Shown here one piece after another: positions 1 to 8,749 of a stretch of DNA of 64,000 nt. The notes beneath the pieces were generated by a model that saw nothing but the letters and a program-made list of their open reading frames with translations, was not told the origin of the DNA and ran no database searches. The DNA comes from Gottfriedia sp002574545 (GTDB taxonomy: Bacteria > Bacillota > Bacilli > Bacillales > Bacillaceae_G): the NCBI GenBank assembly GCA_052180195.1, contig CP197469.1. The stretch is one strand, 5' to 3'. Made by a program: the position numbers and the translations under genes. The first letter of the stretch is position 1, and the number at the start of each line of letters is the position of its first letter.

Positions 1-1184
1 ATCTAATTGCAGCAGATTTATTTACTTGTGGTATAGCAACAATTCTGCAAAGCATGGGAACTAAATACTTTGGTAGCAGATTACCAGTTGTTTTAGGATG
101 TACCTTTACGGCGGTTGGTCCAATTATTGCAATTGCTTCCACATCAAACTTACCGACAGCTTACGGTGCTATCATTATTTCGGGGATTTTCGTGGTTTTA
201 GCTGCTCCTTTTTATGGCAAGCTTTTAAAATTTTTCCCTACAATTGTAACGGGATCAGTTGTAACGATTATTGGGCTTTCTCTAATTCCAGTGGCTATGA
301 ATAATGCAGCGGGTGGACAAGGTAGTCCAGACTTCGGTAAAGTACAAAATTTATTACTAGCACTTCTTACACTTATCGTAATTTTAGTTGTTAATAGATG
401 GGCTAAAGGGTTTTTACGTACAATTTCTGTACTTGTTGGTTTAGTTGTAGGTACAATTGCAGGCTATGCAATGGGTATTGTCCATTTTTCAAGCGTATCA
501 GAAGCATCGTGGTTCAGTATCGCTCAACCATTCTATTTCGGAACACCGAAAATTAGTATTACAGCTATTATCACAATGATTATCGTATGTATTGTTAGTA
601 TGGTGGAATCAACTGGAGTTTATTTTGCAGTTGGAAAAGCGACTAATCAAAAGGTTAAACAGGATCAAATCGTTAATGGATTGCGTTCAGAAGGTCTTGC
701 AATTATGCTCGGTGGTATTTTTAATGCATTTCCGTATACAGCTTTTTCCCAAAATGTTGGTTTAATTTCACTTACAAAAGTGAAATCTCGTGAAGTTATT
801 TATGCTGCTGGAGGTATTATGGTTGTTCTTGGCTTATTACCTAAACTAGCGGCTTTAACGACAGTTATTCCGAATGCTGTTCTTGGAGGCGCAATGATTG
901 TTATGTTCGGATCTGTCGCGGCTGCTGGGATCTCAATACTATCAGAAGTCGATTTAGGAAAAGGAGACAACCTATTAATCGCAGCATGCAGTATAGCAGT
1001 AGGGTTAGGTTCAGCAACACTTCCACAAATGTTCGACCAACTACCTGACTTTTTAAAAATGTTAATGCAAAATGGAATCGTGACAGGCTCCCTAACTGCG
1101 ATCATTTTAAATCTATTCTTAACAAAACGAAATGTGTCAGTAGAAGCAAAAGCGCAAGAACAAGTTACGAAAAAAATATCATAA
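1..1184 (+). CDS. Xanthine/uracil permease, NCS2 family (5' partial)
   Basis: This is the C-terminal ~394 residues of a nucleobase:cation symporter that imports xanthine, uric acid or uracil across the cytoplasmic membrane. The reading frame is open from base 3 and already encodes LIAADLFTCGIATILQ, a conserved stretch of the family, so the true start lies upstream of the window and the internal ATG at 54 is not the start. Family members are about 430-440 residues, so roughly 40-50 residues are missing. The protein is almost entirely hydrophobic helices and has the family-typical stretch FNAFPYTAFSQNVGLI. The exact substrate cannot be decided here; a PbuX or PucJ/PucK-type xanthine/urate carrier is likely. 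A long hairpin follows the stop codon. Confidence 0.85.
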   Translation, partial: LIAADLFTCGIATILQSMGTKYFGSRLPVVLGCTFTAVGPIIAIASTSNLPTAYGAIIISGIFVVLAAPFYGKLLKFFPTIVTGSVVTIIGLSLIPVAMNNAAGGQGSPDFGKVQNLLLALLTLIVILVVNRWAKGFLRTISVLVGLVVGTIAGYAMGIVHFSSVSEASWFSIAQPFYFGTPKISITAIITMIIVCIVSMVESTGVYFAVGKATNQKVKQDQIVNGLRSEGLAIMLGGIFNAFPYTAFSQNVGLISLTKVKSREVIYAAGGIMVVLGLLPKLAALTTVIPNAVLGGAMIVMFGSVAAAGISILSEVDLGKGDNLLIAACSIAVGLGSATLPQMFDQLPDFLKMLMQNGIVTGSLTAIILNLFLTKRNVSVEAKAQEQVTKKIS

Positions 1185-1187
1185 ACT

Positions 1188-1230
1188 ACACACTAGAGAC
1201 CCCTAATAATTGTAGGGGTCTCTAGTGTGT
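1188..1230 (+). terminator. Long perfect hairpin after the permease
   Basis: The 18-nt arms 1188-1205 and 1213-1230 are perfectly complementary around a 7-nt loop. There is no U-run after the stem, so as it stands it is not a canonical intrinsic terminator. Its inner 25 nt recur at 1384-1408, where a U-run is present. Confidence 0.55.
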
Positions 1231-1384
1231 CGACAAAGTACAAAAAATCTGATTTTCAGACTGATTGCAAGCGCTTGTCTTTCGAGGCGCAAAGCCTGGT
1301 GAGGAGCGGAGTTACCCTAGACGGTAATGAGCACCGCAGACAGGCGAAGTAACGAAGAAAGCGAGCGTTTGTCAACAGTCTGAA
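1231..1384. repeat. Short dispersed-repeat (MITE-like) element
   Basis: This noncoding block is bounded by the inverted ends TTCAGACTG (1255-1263) and CAGTCTGAA (1376-1384). It holds the phrases GAGGAGCGGAGTTACC and GGTAATGAGCACCGCAG, which I recognise as a type of short repeat scattered in Bacillaceae genomes. It is more GC-rich than its surroundings and can fold on itself. No coding capacity is seen. It lies between two copies of a 25-nt hairpin sequence. Confidence 0.6.
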
Positions 1385-1413
1385 GACCCCTAATAATTGT
1401 AGGGGTCTTTTTA
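1384..1413 (+). terminator. Second copy of the hairpin, with U-run
   Basis: The 25 nt at 1384-1408 are identical to 1197-1221. They form a GACCCCTA/TAGGGGTC stem followed by TTTTTAAT, so this copy has the shape of an intrinsic terminator for plus-strand transcription. It sits just past the 3' end of the convergent gene. Confidence 0.65.
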
Positions 1414-2712
1414 ATATTTATTACTAATAAACTTTGATTTTAAATAATGAAAAATCATGTACGAACTAACAACTAACCTCGCTGTACTCCCATAAACACT
1501 AATAAACTTGCCTTGAATTGCTGAAAACTCGATATTAAATTGCATACGTTTCGAATACCGATCCCAACTTCCAAGCATTATAACAGTCAGGAAACAAATT
1601 TGCGGAGAGAACACAGGTTCATCAAATACACCTGTAAACAAAATAATTGATAGGCCGAGCAAAAAACTGTTTAAGTAACATTTCCTACTGCGCTCAAAAA
1701 AGAATAAATGAATCCATTTAACAATTTGTACACTAATTAATGTTAAAAAAGCCAATCCACCTAATGTCCCATATTCTACAAACATACCTAGCAGTAAATT
1801 ATGTGCATGGGTGATGAAATGACCATATTGCATTTCATACTCTTGACCAAATCCAATCGGTGTCACACCAAATAGTGGGTGATTTCTCCATATCAAATAT
1901 GCGTTTTGCCAAATGTCCAATCTTTTCTGCCCTTCTTGAAAAATAGAATCGGCTCTTGGCATTATATAAAGCAACCATTTCGAAAAGAATAGCCCGATGG
2001 TTGTACAAAAAAAGAAAAAGATTCGATTAAATCGGAAGAAAAAAAGTAAATAAATCAGAATCATTGTCGCAAAGCCAGCTCTTGAACCGGTAAGATAAAC
2101 TCCATAACTAAGTAGTAGTTGGATTGGAAGCTGCCATGCTAAGTTTATATAGTGCTTTCTGTCTAAACTAGAAAGTAAACTAGCAAGAAGAAAAGAGAGA
2201 GCGATTAATAAAATAAAAACAGTAAAATTGGGATTGTATGCACAACCAATTAGACGGTTAAAATTTTTAGGTTCTATTTCTCCAAAAAGCACTGTTCCTA
2301 ATAAATAACCAACTATCTTAGGAAGTGCAAACCATTTAGAAATCCACCCAATTACACAACTATATACGCCCCCAAAGATTATGATCATACGAAATCTCTG
2401 AAATAATTGACCTTTCTCAGTTACTAAAACCCTACAATAAATTCCCCAGTAACTAAGAATCGTGATACTGACCAATAAAAATAATCTATTTCTACTTAAT
2501 AGAGCAGCACCAATAGTAGATAAAAATAAGCATAAGAAAAAGTATGAACTAAACGAATAAATAAAACGTTTTTTAATAAACCATTGAGTAGACAGTGTAT
2601 GAAGCCCGATGATCAATAGCATTGAAATACCTATTGGAGGTAAGAGAAAGCAAAGAAGTATGCTGATCTCCACTAAAGAGAAATTTTGATAAAACAGTGT
2701 AATCTTTTTCAT
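1411..2712 (-). CDS. O-antigen ligase / polymerase-like membrane protein
   Basis: A 433-residue polytopic membrane protein with roughly ten hydrophobic segments. A large hydrophilic loop near residues 255-305 ends in THAHNLLLGMFVEYG followed by a hydrophobic segment. That His-x-x-Asn context before a late membrane helix is typical of the Wzy_C/O-antigen ligase superfamily, which joins or polymerises surface glycans outside the membrane. In Gram-positives such proteins are linked to exopolysaccharide or teichoic-acid-like glycans. No glycosyltransferase genes adjoin it, so it appears to be an isolated copy with unknown substrate. The ATG start at 2712 begins MKKITLFYQ. Confidence 0.75.
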   Translation of the reverse strand: MKKITLFYQNFSLVEISILLCFLLPPIGISMLLIIGLHTLSTQWFIKKRFIYSFSSYFFLCLFLSTIGAALLSRNRLFLLVSITILSYWGIYCRVLVTEKGQLFQRFRMIIIFGGVYSCVIGWISKWFALPKIVGYLLGTVLFGEIEPKNFNRLIGCAYNPNFTVFILLIALSFLLASLLSSLDRKHYINLAWQLPIQLLLSYGVYLTGSRAGFATMILIYLLFFFRFNRIFFFFCTTIGLFFSKWLLYIMPRADSIFQEGQKRLDIWQNAYLIWRNHPLFGVTPIGFGQEYEMQYGHFITHAHNLLLGMFVEYGTLGGLAFLTLISVQIVKWIHLFFFERSRKCYLNSFLLGLSIILFTGVFDEPVFSPQICFLTVIMLGSWDRYSKRMQFNIEFSAIQGKFISVYGSTARLVVSSYMIFHYLKSKFISNKY

Positions 2713-3037
2713 TGTAAACCCCTAGTTAAGTGACAAAATATCCTTAATCATACGGAGGATGTTGTTGTCTTTTCATCTATATAAATGCATTTTATTTTAA
2801 TGAAGTTGTCATTCGATTAACAAACATATTTTAAATACATAGGTTTAAAATGCCACAATGGTTTATTAATTATGTTTTGAAATTGTAATTTTGAAATTAA
2901 ACTTTTTTGCTGGATAAATAATAAATTTATGCAACTTTTAATAGAAAAAGTGTTAGTAGGGGTTTTATGAATATGACATTTATTTGAACAAAAATACGAA
3001 TTAATAATATGAAATTTCTTCCTAATGGATTTTAATG
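2713..3037. other. Intergenic region, no gene seen
   Basis: AT-rich spacer between the divergent O-antigen ligase-like gene and murQ. I see no open frame, RNA motif or strong repeat in it before the murQ promoter. Confidence 0.5.
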
Positions 3038-3067
3038 TTGAAATTTTATTTCAAAGATAGTTATAAT
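3038..3067 (+). promoter_or_regulatory. Predicted sigma-A promoter of murQ-murP
   Basis: TTGAAA (3038-3043) and TATAAT (3062-3067) are separated by 18 nt and lie about 50 nt ahead of the murQ start. The -10 matches consensus exactly. Confidence 0.6.
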
Positions 3068-3117
3068 ATACATGAAATTAAATTTAGTTTTAAAAAATTA
3101 CTTGAGGTGAAGCGAAC

Positions 3118-4008
3118 ATGCTTGAGAATTTAACAACCGAGACAAGAAATGAAAAAACAATGAATTTAGATGAGATGTCTATAGAAGAATTTTTAACCGT
3201 AATGAACGAAGAGGATGCTAAGGTTGCTGCTGCCGTTCGAAATGAAATTCCTAATATTTCTAAAGCTGTTGAAAAAATTGTAACTGCTTTCAAAAATGGA
3301 GGTCGCTTGATTTATATAGGTGCTGGTACAAGTGGCCGTATTGGACTTTTAGATGCAGTGGAATGTCCTCCTACTTTTGGAACAAGCCCAGAAGAGGTAG
3401 TGGGGTTAATTGCAGGGGGAGAAAAGGCTTTTATAAAAGCAGTTGAAGGCGCAGAGGATAGCGAAGAACTAGCAGTTGAAGATTTAAAGGAAATTAAGTT
3501 AAGTAAAAATGATATTGTAGTTGGAATTGCAGCAAGTGGTCGTACGCCTTATGTTATTGGTGGTTTAAAATACGCCAAAGAAGTTGGTGCTTCAACTGTA
3601 GCGGTTAGTTGTAACAAAGGATCAAAGATAGGACAAGAAGCAGAAATAGCAATCGAAGTTGTTAATGGACCTGAAGTATTAACAGGTTCAACTAGATTAA
3701 AGGCCGGTACTTCTCAAAAGTTAGTATGTAATATGTTATCTACAGCTTCAATGGTTGGTATAGGTAAAGTATACGGTAACCTAATGGTTGATGTTCAATC
3801 AACAAATGAAAAACTAGTTGAGCGTTCAAAGCGTATTGTAATGGAAGCAACTTCTTGTACGTATGAAATTGCAGAAGAGTATTTAACGAAGTCGAATCAA
3901 AGTCCAAAAGTAGCAATCGTTATGATTCTTACAGGATTTAGTTATGAGCAAGCAATTGAGCAATTGAAAAAATCAGAAGGATTTGTTCGAAAAGCGATAC
4001 AAAAATAA
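3118..4008 (+). CDS. murQ: N-acetylmuramic acid 6-phosphate etherase
   Basis: This enzyme cleaves the lactyl ether of MurNAc-6-phosphate, giving GlcNAc-6-phosphate and D-lactate during cell-wall sugar recovery in the cytoplasm. The 296 residues match family length. A SIS domain carries IYIGAGTSGRIGLLDAVE followed by CPPTF, with the catalytic Glu near residue 82, and later GIAASGRTPYVIGG and GSTRLKAGTSQK. The ATG at 3118 has GAGGTGAAG as ribosome site. The next gene, 19 nt downstream, encodes the matching PTS permease, so the pair forms an import-and-cleavage unit. The regulator MurR and the glucosaminidase NagZ that sit beside these genes in B. subtilis are not in the window. Confidence 0.95.
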   Translation: MLENLTTETRNEKTMNLDEMSIEEFLTVMNEEDAKVAAAVRNEIPNISKAVEKIVTAFKNGGRLIYIGAGTSGRIGLLDAVECPPTFGTSPEEVVGLIAGGEKAFIKAVEGAEDSEELAVEDLKEIKLSKNDIVVGIAASGRTPYVIGGLKYAKEVGASTVAVSCNKGSKIGQEAEIAIEVVNGPEVLTGSTRLKAGTSQKLVCNMLSTASMVGIGKVYGNLMVDVQSTNEKLVERSKRIVMEATSCTYEIAEEYLTKSNQSPKVAIVMILTGFSYEQAIEQLKKSEGFVRKAIQK

Positions 4009-4027
4009 ATTTTTGGAGGAGAAGAAG

Positions 4028-5440
4028 ATGGATAAATATCAAAGAATAGCTTCTGAAATCGCTGATGCGATCGGTGGTACAGATAATGTAGTTTCATATA
4101 CGAATTGTATGACAAGACTTCGTGTTAATGTGGCTGATCGTAGTTTAATCAATGAAGATCAAGTTAAAAAAATTAACGGTGTTTTGGGAACTGTTGATGA
4201 TGAGACATACCAAATTATTTTAGGTCCTGGTACAGTAACTAAAGTTGCAGAGCAATTTGGTCATCTGAAAAACAGCTCATCGGGAAAACAAGGAACTTCA
4301 TCAGCGGCTTTAAAAGAAAAAGGATCAGATCTTAAAGCTGAGTTAAAAAAGAAAAATAATACACCTTTTAAAAACTTCTTACGAAAAGTCGGTAATATCT
4401 TTATTCCATTAATTCCAGCATTCGTAGGTGCAGGTTTAATTGCTGGTATTGCTTCAGTTTTATTAAATAATATTACTGCTGGAAATCTAGAGGTGGCTAC
4501 TTGGTCACAATATGTAACAGTTTTAAATGTAATTAAAAACGCAATTTTTGCTTATTTAGCAATTTATGTTGGTATTAACGCAGCGAAGGAATTCGGGGCG
4601 ACACCATCCCTAGGTGGAGTAATTGGTGGGGTAACACTTTTAACAGGTATGCTTCCTGATCAACCAATTAAAAATATCTTTAATGGTGAACCATTGGCTC
4701 CAGGACAAGGTGGTATTATTGGTGTACTACTTGCAGTCTATTTATTATCACTTTTAGAAAAACAATTACGTAAAGTGATTCCAGATTCTTTAGATATTAT
4801 TATTACACCTATGATTGCTTTATTAGTAGTAGGTTTGCTAACAATTTTCTTCATCATGCCATTTGCAGGATTTATTTCTGATAACTTAATTGGCTCAATT
4901 AACTGGGTTATTTCAAAAGGCGGTATTTTGGCAGGATTTATATTAGGTATGGGATTCTTACCATTAGTAATGTTAGGTTTACATCAAGTATTAACACCGA
5001 TTCATATCGAATTAATTAATACAACAGGTGCAACAGATTTGTTACCAATCCTTGCAATGGCAGGTGCAGGACAAGTTGGTGCAGCATTAGCATTATGGTT
5101 ACGTTGCAAAAAGAATAAATCATTATCAAATATGATTAAAGGTGCTCTTCCAGTAGGTATTTTAGGTATTGGTGAACCATTAATTTATGGTGTTACATTA
5201 CCTCTTGGTCGTCCATTTATCACTGCTTGTATCGGTGGTGGTATTGGAGGTGCAGTAATAGGAATGCTTGGTCATGTTGGAGCAATTGCAATCGGTCCTT
5301 CAGGTCTAGCGTTAGTTCCACTTATTGCGCACGGAATGTGGATTAAATATTTGATCGGATTACTTGCTGGTTACGCTGGTGGTTTCGTTCTAACGTATTT
5401 ATTCGGTACTCCTAAAGATGCAATGGCTGAACAAGAATAA
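4028..5440 (+). CDS. murP: PTS MurNAc-specific transporter, EIIBC component
   Basis: This permease imports and phosphorylates N-acetylmuramic acid, delivering MurNAc-6-P to MurQ. The N-terminal EIIB domain carries the phospho-cysteine in TNCMTRLRV (Cys27). A linker of about 40 residues leads to the multi-span EIIC domain with GIGEPLIYGVTLPLG. There is no EIIA domain, so it must borrow a glucose-type EIIA encoded elsewhere. The start at 4028 is preceded by GGAGGAG; a longer in-frame reading from 3983 would overlap murQ and lacks a ribosome site. The 470 residues fit MurP length. A terminator hairpin follows the stop. Confidence 0.9.
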   Translation: MDKYQRIASEIADAIGGTDNVVSYTNCMTRLRVNVADRSLINEDQVKKINGVLGTVDDETYQIILGPGTVTKVAEQFGHLKNSSSGKQGTSSAALKEKGSDLKAELKKKNNTPFKNFLRKVGNIFIPLIPAFVGAGLIAGIASVLLNNITAGNLEVATWSQYVTVLNVIKNAIFAYLAIYVGINAAKEFGATPSLGGVIGGVTLLTGMLPDQPIKNIFNGEPLAPGQGGIIGVLLAVYLLSLLEKQLRKVIPDSLDIIITPMIALLVVGLLTIFFIMPFAGFISDNLIGSINWVISKGGILAGFILGMGFLPLVMLGLHQVLTPIHIELINTTGATDLLPILAMAGAGQVGAALALWLRCKKNKSLSNMIKGALPVGILGIGEPLIYGVTLPLGRPFITACIGGGIGGAVIGMLGHVGAIAIGPSGLALVPLIAHGMWIKYLIGLLAGYAGGFVLTYLFGTPKDAMAEQE

Positions 5441-5449
5441 TTAACAAAT

Positions 5450-5498
5450 ATAACCCGAATAATTAGACACATCAATGTCTACTATTCGGGTTTTTTCA
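5450..5498 (+). terminator. Terminator of murQP
   Basis: The arms AACCCGAATA and TATTCGGGTT enclose a second small stem and are followed by a run of T. It lies between the convergent murP and oxidoreductase genes. Confidence 0.8.
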
Positions 5499-5499
5499 T

Positions 5500-6411
5500 T
5501 TAATAAGTATTAGAATCGATATACTGAACGATTCTTTCACAAATTTCGTGAGTGATTAAGGAATCATCTATTGAAGGATCTGGGGTTTTATTCTGTTTTA
5601 AACAGTCGAGAAAGTGGTCAACTATTTGGTAAAATCCGCGTTTATATAAGGTTGGTTCCCAATCACCAAATTTCGTAATATTTATTTCTTTATTATGATA
5701 ATGGGTTGTTTCGACTAAACTACTTACTACATATTTATTTTGTGGTGTCATATATTCAATAATTTCTTCCGTAACACCATTATTTCTGTTCATTATTCCA
5801 ATTGCCGTGCAACCTTCTCCTATAAGATGGATGACTAAGTGTTCGAGCATATTATCTTTTTTTAAGAAGTTTACTTTTAAATCAACTACATTAGTGGACA
5901 TTAAATACCTAAGTGTGTCTACTACATGAATAAAATCCTCTACAACAAATCTTCTAGTATATTCAGGAAAGTTAAATCTATTTTTTTGCATGATTATTAA
6001 GTTAGCTTTTCCATGCATAGTCAGCTCTCTTACTCTAGGGATAAATCGTCTATTGAAACCAACCATCGCTATTTTTCCTTGTTTCCTGGCCAGATTTACA
6101 ATTTGTTCAGTTTCACTAAAGTTCAATGAAATGGGCTTATCGATATAAACGTTTATACCATTTGATAATAACTTTTTAGTTATCAAATAATGAGCTTCCG
6201 TAGCTGTACTAACAAATGCTGCATGAATATTCTTTTCTAACAAATCTTCTACTGAATTTACTGTTTCAACGATCCGATATTTGTTTGATAAAAAGCCCAG
6301 TTTTTCATTATTTCTTGTACATAGCACTAACTCGATATTTTCTTTTTCAGAAAGAACTGGTAGATATGCCTTTGTAGCTATATCTCCTAGACCGATTATT
6401 CCAATTCTCAT
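5500..6411 (-). CDS. Gfo/Idh/MocA-family oxidoreductase
   Basis: A 303-residue NAD(P)-dependent dehydrogenase of the glucose-fructose oxidoreductase type. The N-terminal Rossmann fold has the nucleotide motif GIIGLGDIATKAYLP (residues 4-18). The family EKP signature appears as YIDKPISL near residue 92, which keeps the catalytic Lys. The C-terminal half is the substrate domain and is less conserved; it is shorter than in many members (330-390 residues). The substrate, probably a sugar or cyclitol, cannot be told. It converges on murP and may simply be a neighbour. ATG start, with AGGTG upstream. Confidence 0.8.
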   Translation of the reverse strand: MRIGIIGLGDIATKAYLPVLSEKENIELVLCTRNNEKLGFLSNKYRIVETVNSVEDLLEKNIHAAFVSTATEAHYLITKKLLSNGINVYIDKPISLNFSETEQIVNLARKQGKIAMVGFNRRFIPRVRELTMHGKANLIIMQKNRFNFPEYTRRFVVEDFIHVVDTLRYLMSTNVVDLKVNFLKKDNMLEHLVIHLIGEGCTAIGIMNRNNGVTEEIIEYMTPQNKYVVSSLVETTHYHNKEINITKFGDWEPTLYKRGFYQIVDHFLDCLKQNKTPDPSIDDSLITHEICERIVQYIDSNTY

Positions 6412-6691
6412 ATGCTAACACCTCACTTGTTATTAATTGAAACATAGAAAAGTGGTAATTGTATGTGATTTTACTAAAAAAATTTTGGATACTCAAACTA
6501 AGTATTTTTTAAATTTTCAAAAAACTATTTATTCATTTAAGCTTTTCCATTATAATAAAGTCTAAAGTTAACAATATTGATCATATTTTACTATTCCACA
6601 CATTTCCTTTCCACACTAAACTTAGCAAATACCTCACTTTGTAATTTACTTTCAGTTAATTTTCAGGAGATCCTATTTAAATCAAATGATT
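6412..6691. other. Intergenic region, nothing recognised
   Basis: AT-rich sequence between two divergent genes. I see no open frame or RNA motif. Promoters for both genes presumably lie here, but no unambiguous pair of boxes stands out. Confidence 0.4.
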
Positions 6692-6705
6692 TGTAAGCGT
6701 TTTCT
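6692..6705 (+). promoter_or_regulatory. cre site upstream of the acyl-CoA ligase
   Basis: TGTAAGCGTTTTCT matches the catabolite-response-element consensus TGNAARCGNWWWCA at 13 of 14 positions. It suggests repression by CcpA when glucose is present, as expected for a fatty-acid catabolic gene. Confidence 0.6.
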
Positions 6706-6835
6706 GTTCTGGTGGTTATTTTATTAAATTGCCCTGTACTTTTTTGTTAATGACTAACATTTGTATACATACAAGAAAGAGATGTCAGTATTAAAATTTA
6801 ATATTAATAAGGTACATAAGCGAAAGGGGAAATTT

Positions 6836-8518
6836 ATGAGTACTTCACATTTTGCACATTGGCCAAAAAGGGTTTCTAAATCTTTAACTTTACCTGAGAC
6901 AACACTTTATGATAATTTAGTCGTTTCAGCAAAAAGATATCCAAATAAAACTGCCATAGAGTATTATGGCGCATCAAAAACGTATAAGCAGCTTCTTGAA
7001 GAGGTTGATTATTTAGCAGGATATCTTGAGCATAAGTTAGAAATATCCCCTGGTGAACGTGTAATGCTTTATATGCAAAACTCACCTCAATACGTGATCG
7101 CCTTTTATGCAATATTAAGAGTAAGAGGAATTGTAGTACCAATTAACCCGATGAACACCACTAATGAACTTGAATTTTATCTAAATGATTGTAAAATTAA
7201 AACCGCAATCATTGGCCAAGAACTAACCTCTCAAATTGAACCTTTACAAGCTACAACTGAATTAGAGAATTTAGTCGTTGCAGTTTACTCTGAATACTTA
7301 CCAACCATTCCTTTAGTTTCCGATTTAACGGCAGAAATAACTGAGTCAAAGAAAGTTTATCAAAATAAAAATCTATTTTATTGGGAGGATGCTATACAAA
7401 CACAGCTCACTCCATCACTTTATGAAGGTAATTCAGAAGATGTTGCAGTTCTTCCATATACTTCAGGAACAACAGGTTTACCGAAAGGCTGTATTCATAC
7501 GCATAAAACGGTACAAGCAAATGTAGTAGGATCTGCTGTTTGGATGAATATTTCTGCAAATGCCGTTAGTTTTTCAACTTTACCTCTATTCCATGTTACA
7601 GGAATGGTTCATGGAATGCATACTCCGATTCTCACTGGTTCAAGTATGGTATTGCTAACTAGATGGAATCGAAGCCATGCATGCAAACTGATTAAACACT
7701 ATCAATGTACTCATTGGGTAAATATAAGTACTATGCTAATCGACTTTTTATCAAATCCAAGTTTAAATACTGACGACATCAAGTCCCTTGTAAATATTGC
7801 AGGTGGAGGGGCTCCTCTACCAGAAGCAGTAGGAGAGCAACTTTTCCAATTAACAGGTTTAAAGTTTGTAGAAGGGTATGGATTATCTGAAACAATTGCT
7901 CAGACGCATTTTAATCCACCAGATCGACCAAAACTTCAATGTCTTGGAATTCCGTCATTTGACGTAGACGCCAGAATTATCGACCCATTAACAATGAAAC
8001 AGTTAGGTGTTGGTGAGGTTGGTGAGATTATTGTCAATGGACCACAAGTATTTAAAGGCTACTTTAATCGACCAGAAGAAACGAATGAAGCTTTTATAGA
8101 AATAGACGGAAAACTATTTTTCCGTACAGGAGATATTGGTCGGTTTGATGATGAAGGGTACTATTTTATCGTTGACCGTGTTAAAAGGATGATTAACGCG
8201 TCAGGCTTTAAAGTATGGCCAACTGAGGTGGAGAACCTATTATATAAACATCCGGCTATTCAACAAGCATGTGTTGTTAGTAAGCCAGATGAAAAAAGGG
8301 GAGAAACAGTAAAGGCATATATAATCTTAAATCCAAATTATTTAGGCAAAGTCAGTGAGGATGACATTATCGATTGGTCTAAAGAGCATATGGCTAACTA
8401 TAAATATCCAAGACATGTCGAGTTTATTGATCGATTACCAACTACTGCAAGCGGGAAAATTTTATGGAGAACTCTTCAGGAGGCAGAATGGAGTAAAGTT
8501 GGACAAATTAATAAGTGA
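6836..8518 (+). CDS. Long-chain fatty acid-CoA ligase (AMP-forming)
   Basis: A 560-residue class I adenylate-forming enzyme that activates fatty acids to acyl-CoA via an acyl-adenylate. Visible motifs are the AMP-binding loop YTSGTTGLPKGCIHTH, the A5-like YGLSETIAQTH, the hinge region TGDIGRFDDEGYYFIVDRVK and the C-terminal catalytic Lys context TASGKILWR. The start at 6836 follows GAAAGGGG; upstream in-frame codons from 6761 lack a ribosome site. A cre site about 130 nt upstream points to carbon catabolite control. The acyl chain length preference cannot be read from sequence. It is a single-gene unit followed by two hairpins. Confidence 0.88.
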   Translation: MSTSHFAHWPKRVSKSLTLPETTLYDNLVVSAKRYPNKTAIEYYGASKTYKQLLEEVDYLAGYLEHKLEISPGERVMLYMQNSPQYVIAFYAILRVRGIVVPINPMNTTNELEFYLNDCKIKTAIIGQELTSQIEPLQATTELENLVVAVYSEYLPTIPLVSDLTAEITESKKVYQNKNLFYWEDAIQTQLTPSLYEGNSEDVAVLPYTSGTTGLPKGCIHTHKTVQANVVGSAVWMNISANAVSFSTLPLFHVTGMVHGMHTPILTGSSMVLLTRWNRSHACKLIKHYQCTHWVNISTMLIDFLSNPSLNTDDIKSLVNIAGGGAPLPEAVGEQLFQLTGLKFVEGYGLSETIAQTHFNPPDRPKLQCLGIPSFDVDARIIDPLTMKQLGVGEVGEIIVNGPQVFKGYFNRPEETNEAFIEIDGKLFFRTGDIGRFDDEGYYFIVDRVKRMINASGFKVWPTEVENLLYKHPAIQQACVVSKPDEKRGETVKAYIILNPNYLGKVSEDDIIDWSKEHMANYKYPRHVEFIDRLPTTASGKILWRTLQEAEWSKVGQINK

Positions 8519-8556
8519 CAGGGTAGGTGTAAATGAATAGTAAATAAGGAAGTAGA

Positions 8557-8598
8557 AAAGGGAGCCTCAACATCAAATGTTTAGGTTCCCTTTTTTGT
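8557..8598 (+). terminator. Terminator of the acyl-CoA ligase gene
   Basis: The AAGGGAGCCT and AGGTTCCCTT arms are followed by TTTTTT. Confidence 0.75.
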
Positions 8599-8639
8599 GT
8601 TGTTTTCATTTAAACTAACTATTATCTCAAGATTAATTT

Positions 8640-8675
8640 CACCTATCTGGTAGTTATTACTAGGTAGGTGTTTTT
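8640..8675 (+). terminator. Second terminator-like hairpin
   Basis: CACCTA (8640-8645) pairs with TAGGTG (8665-8670), with further imperfect pairing inside, followed by five T. It lies between the ligase terminator and the histidine kinase gene. Confidence 0.5.
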
Positions 8676-8749
8676 AATATTCAGACTAATGCTAAATATA
8701 GTATGATTATTTTAATATAAAGCCCTTACATTATCTTACTACTGAAGAG

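Noticed and set aside
54..56. ATG as start of the nucleobase permease
   Set aside because: The frame is open and conserved upstream to the window edge, so the gene is cut by the window and not started here.
1255..1384. Structured RNA such as 6S or a riboswitch
   Set aside because: The sequence matches the style of dispersed repeats with inverted ends and does not precede a gene in a leader position.
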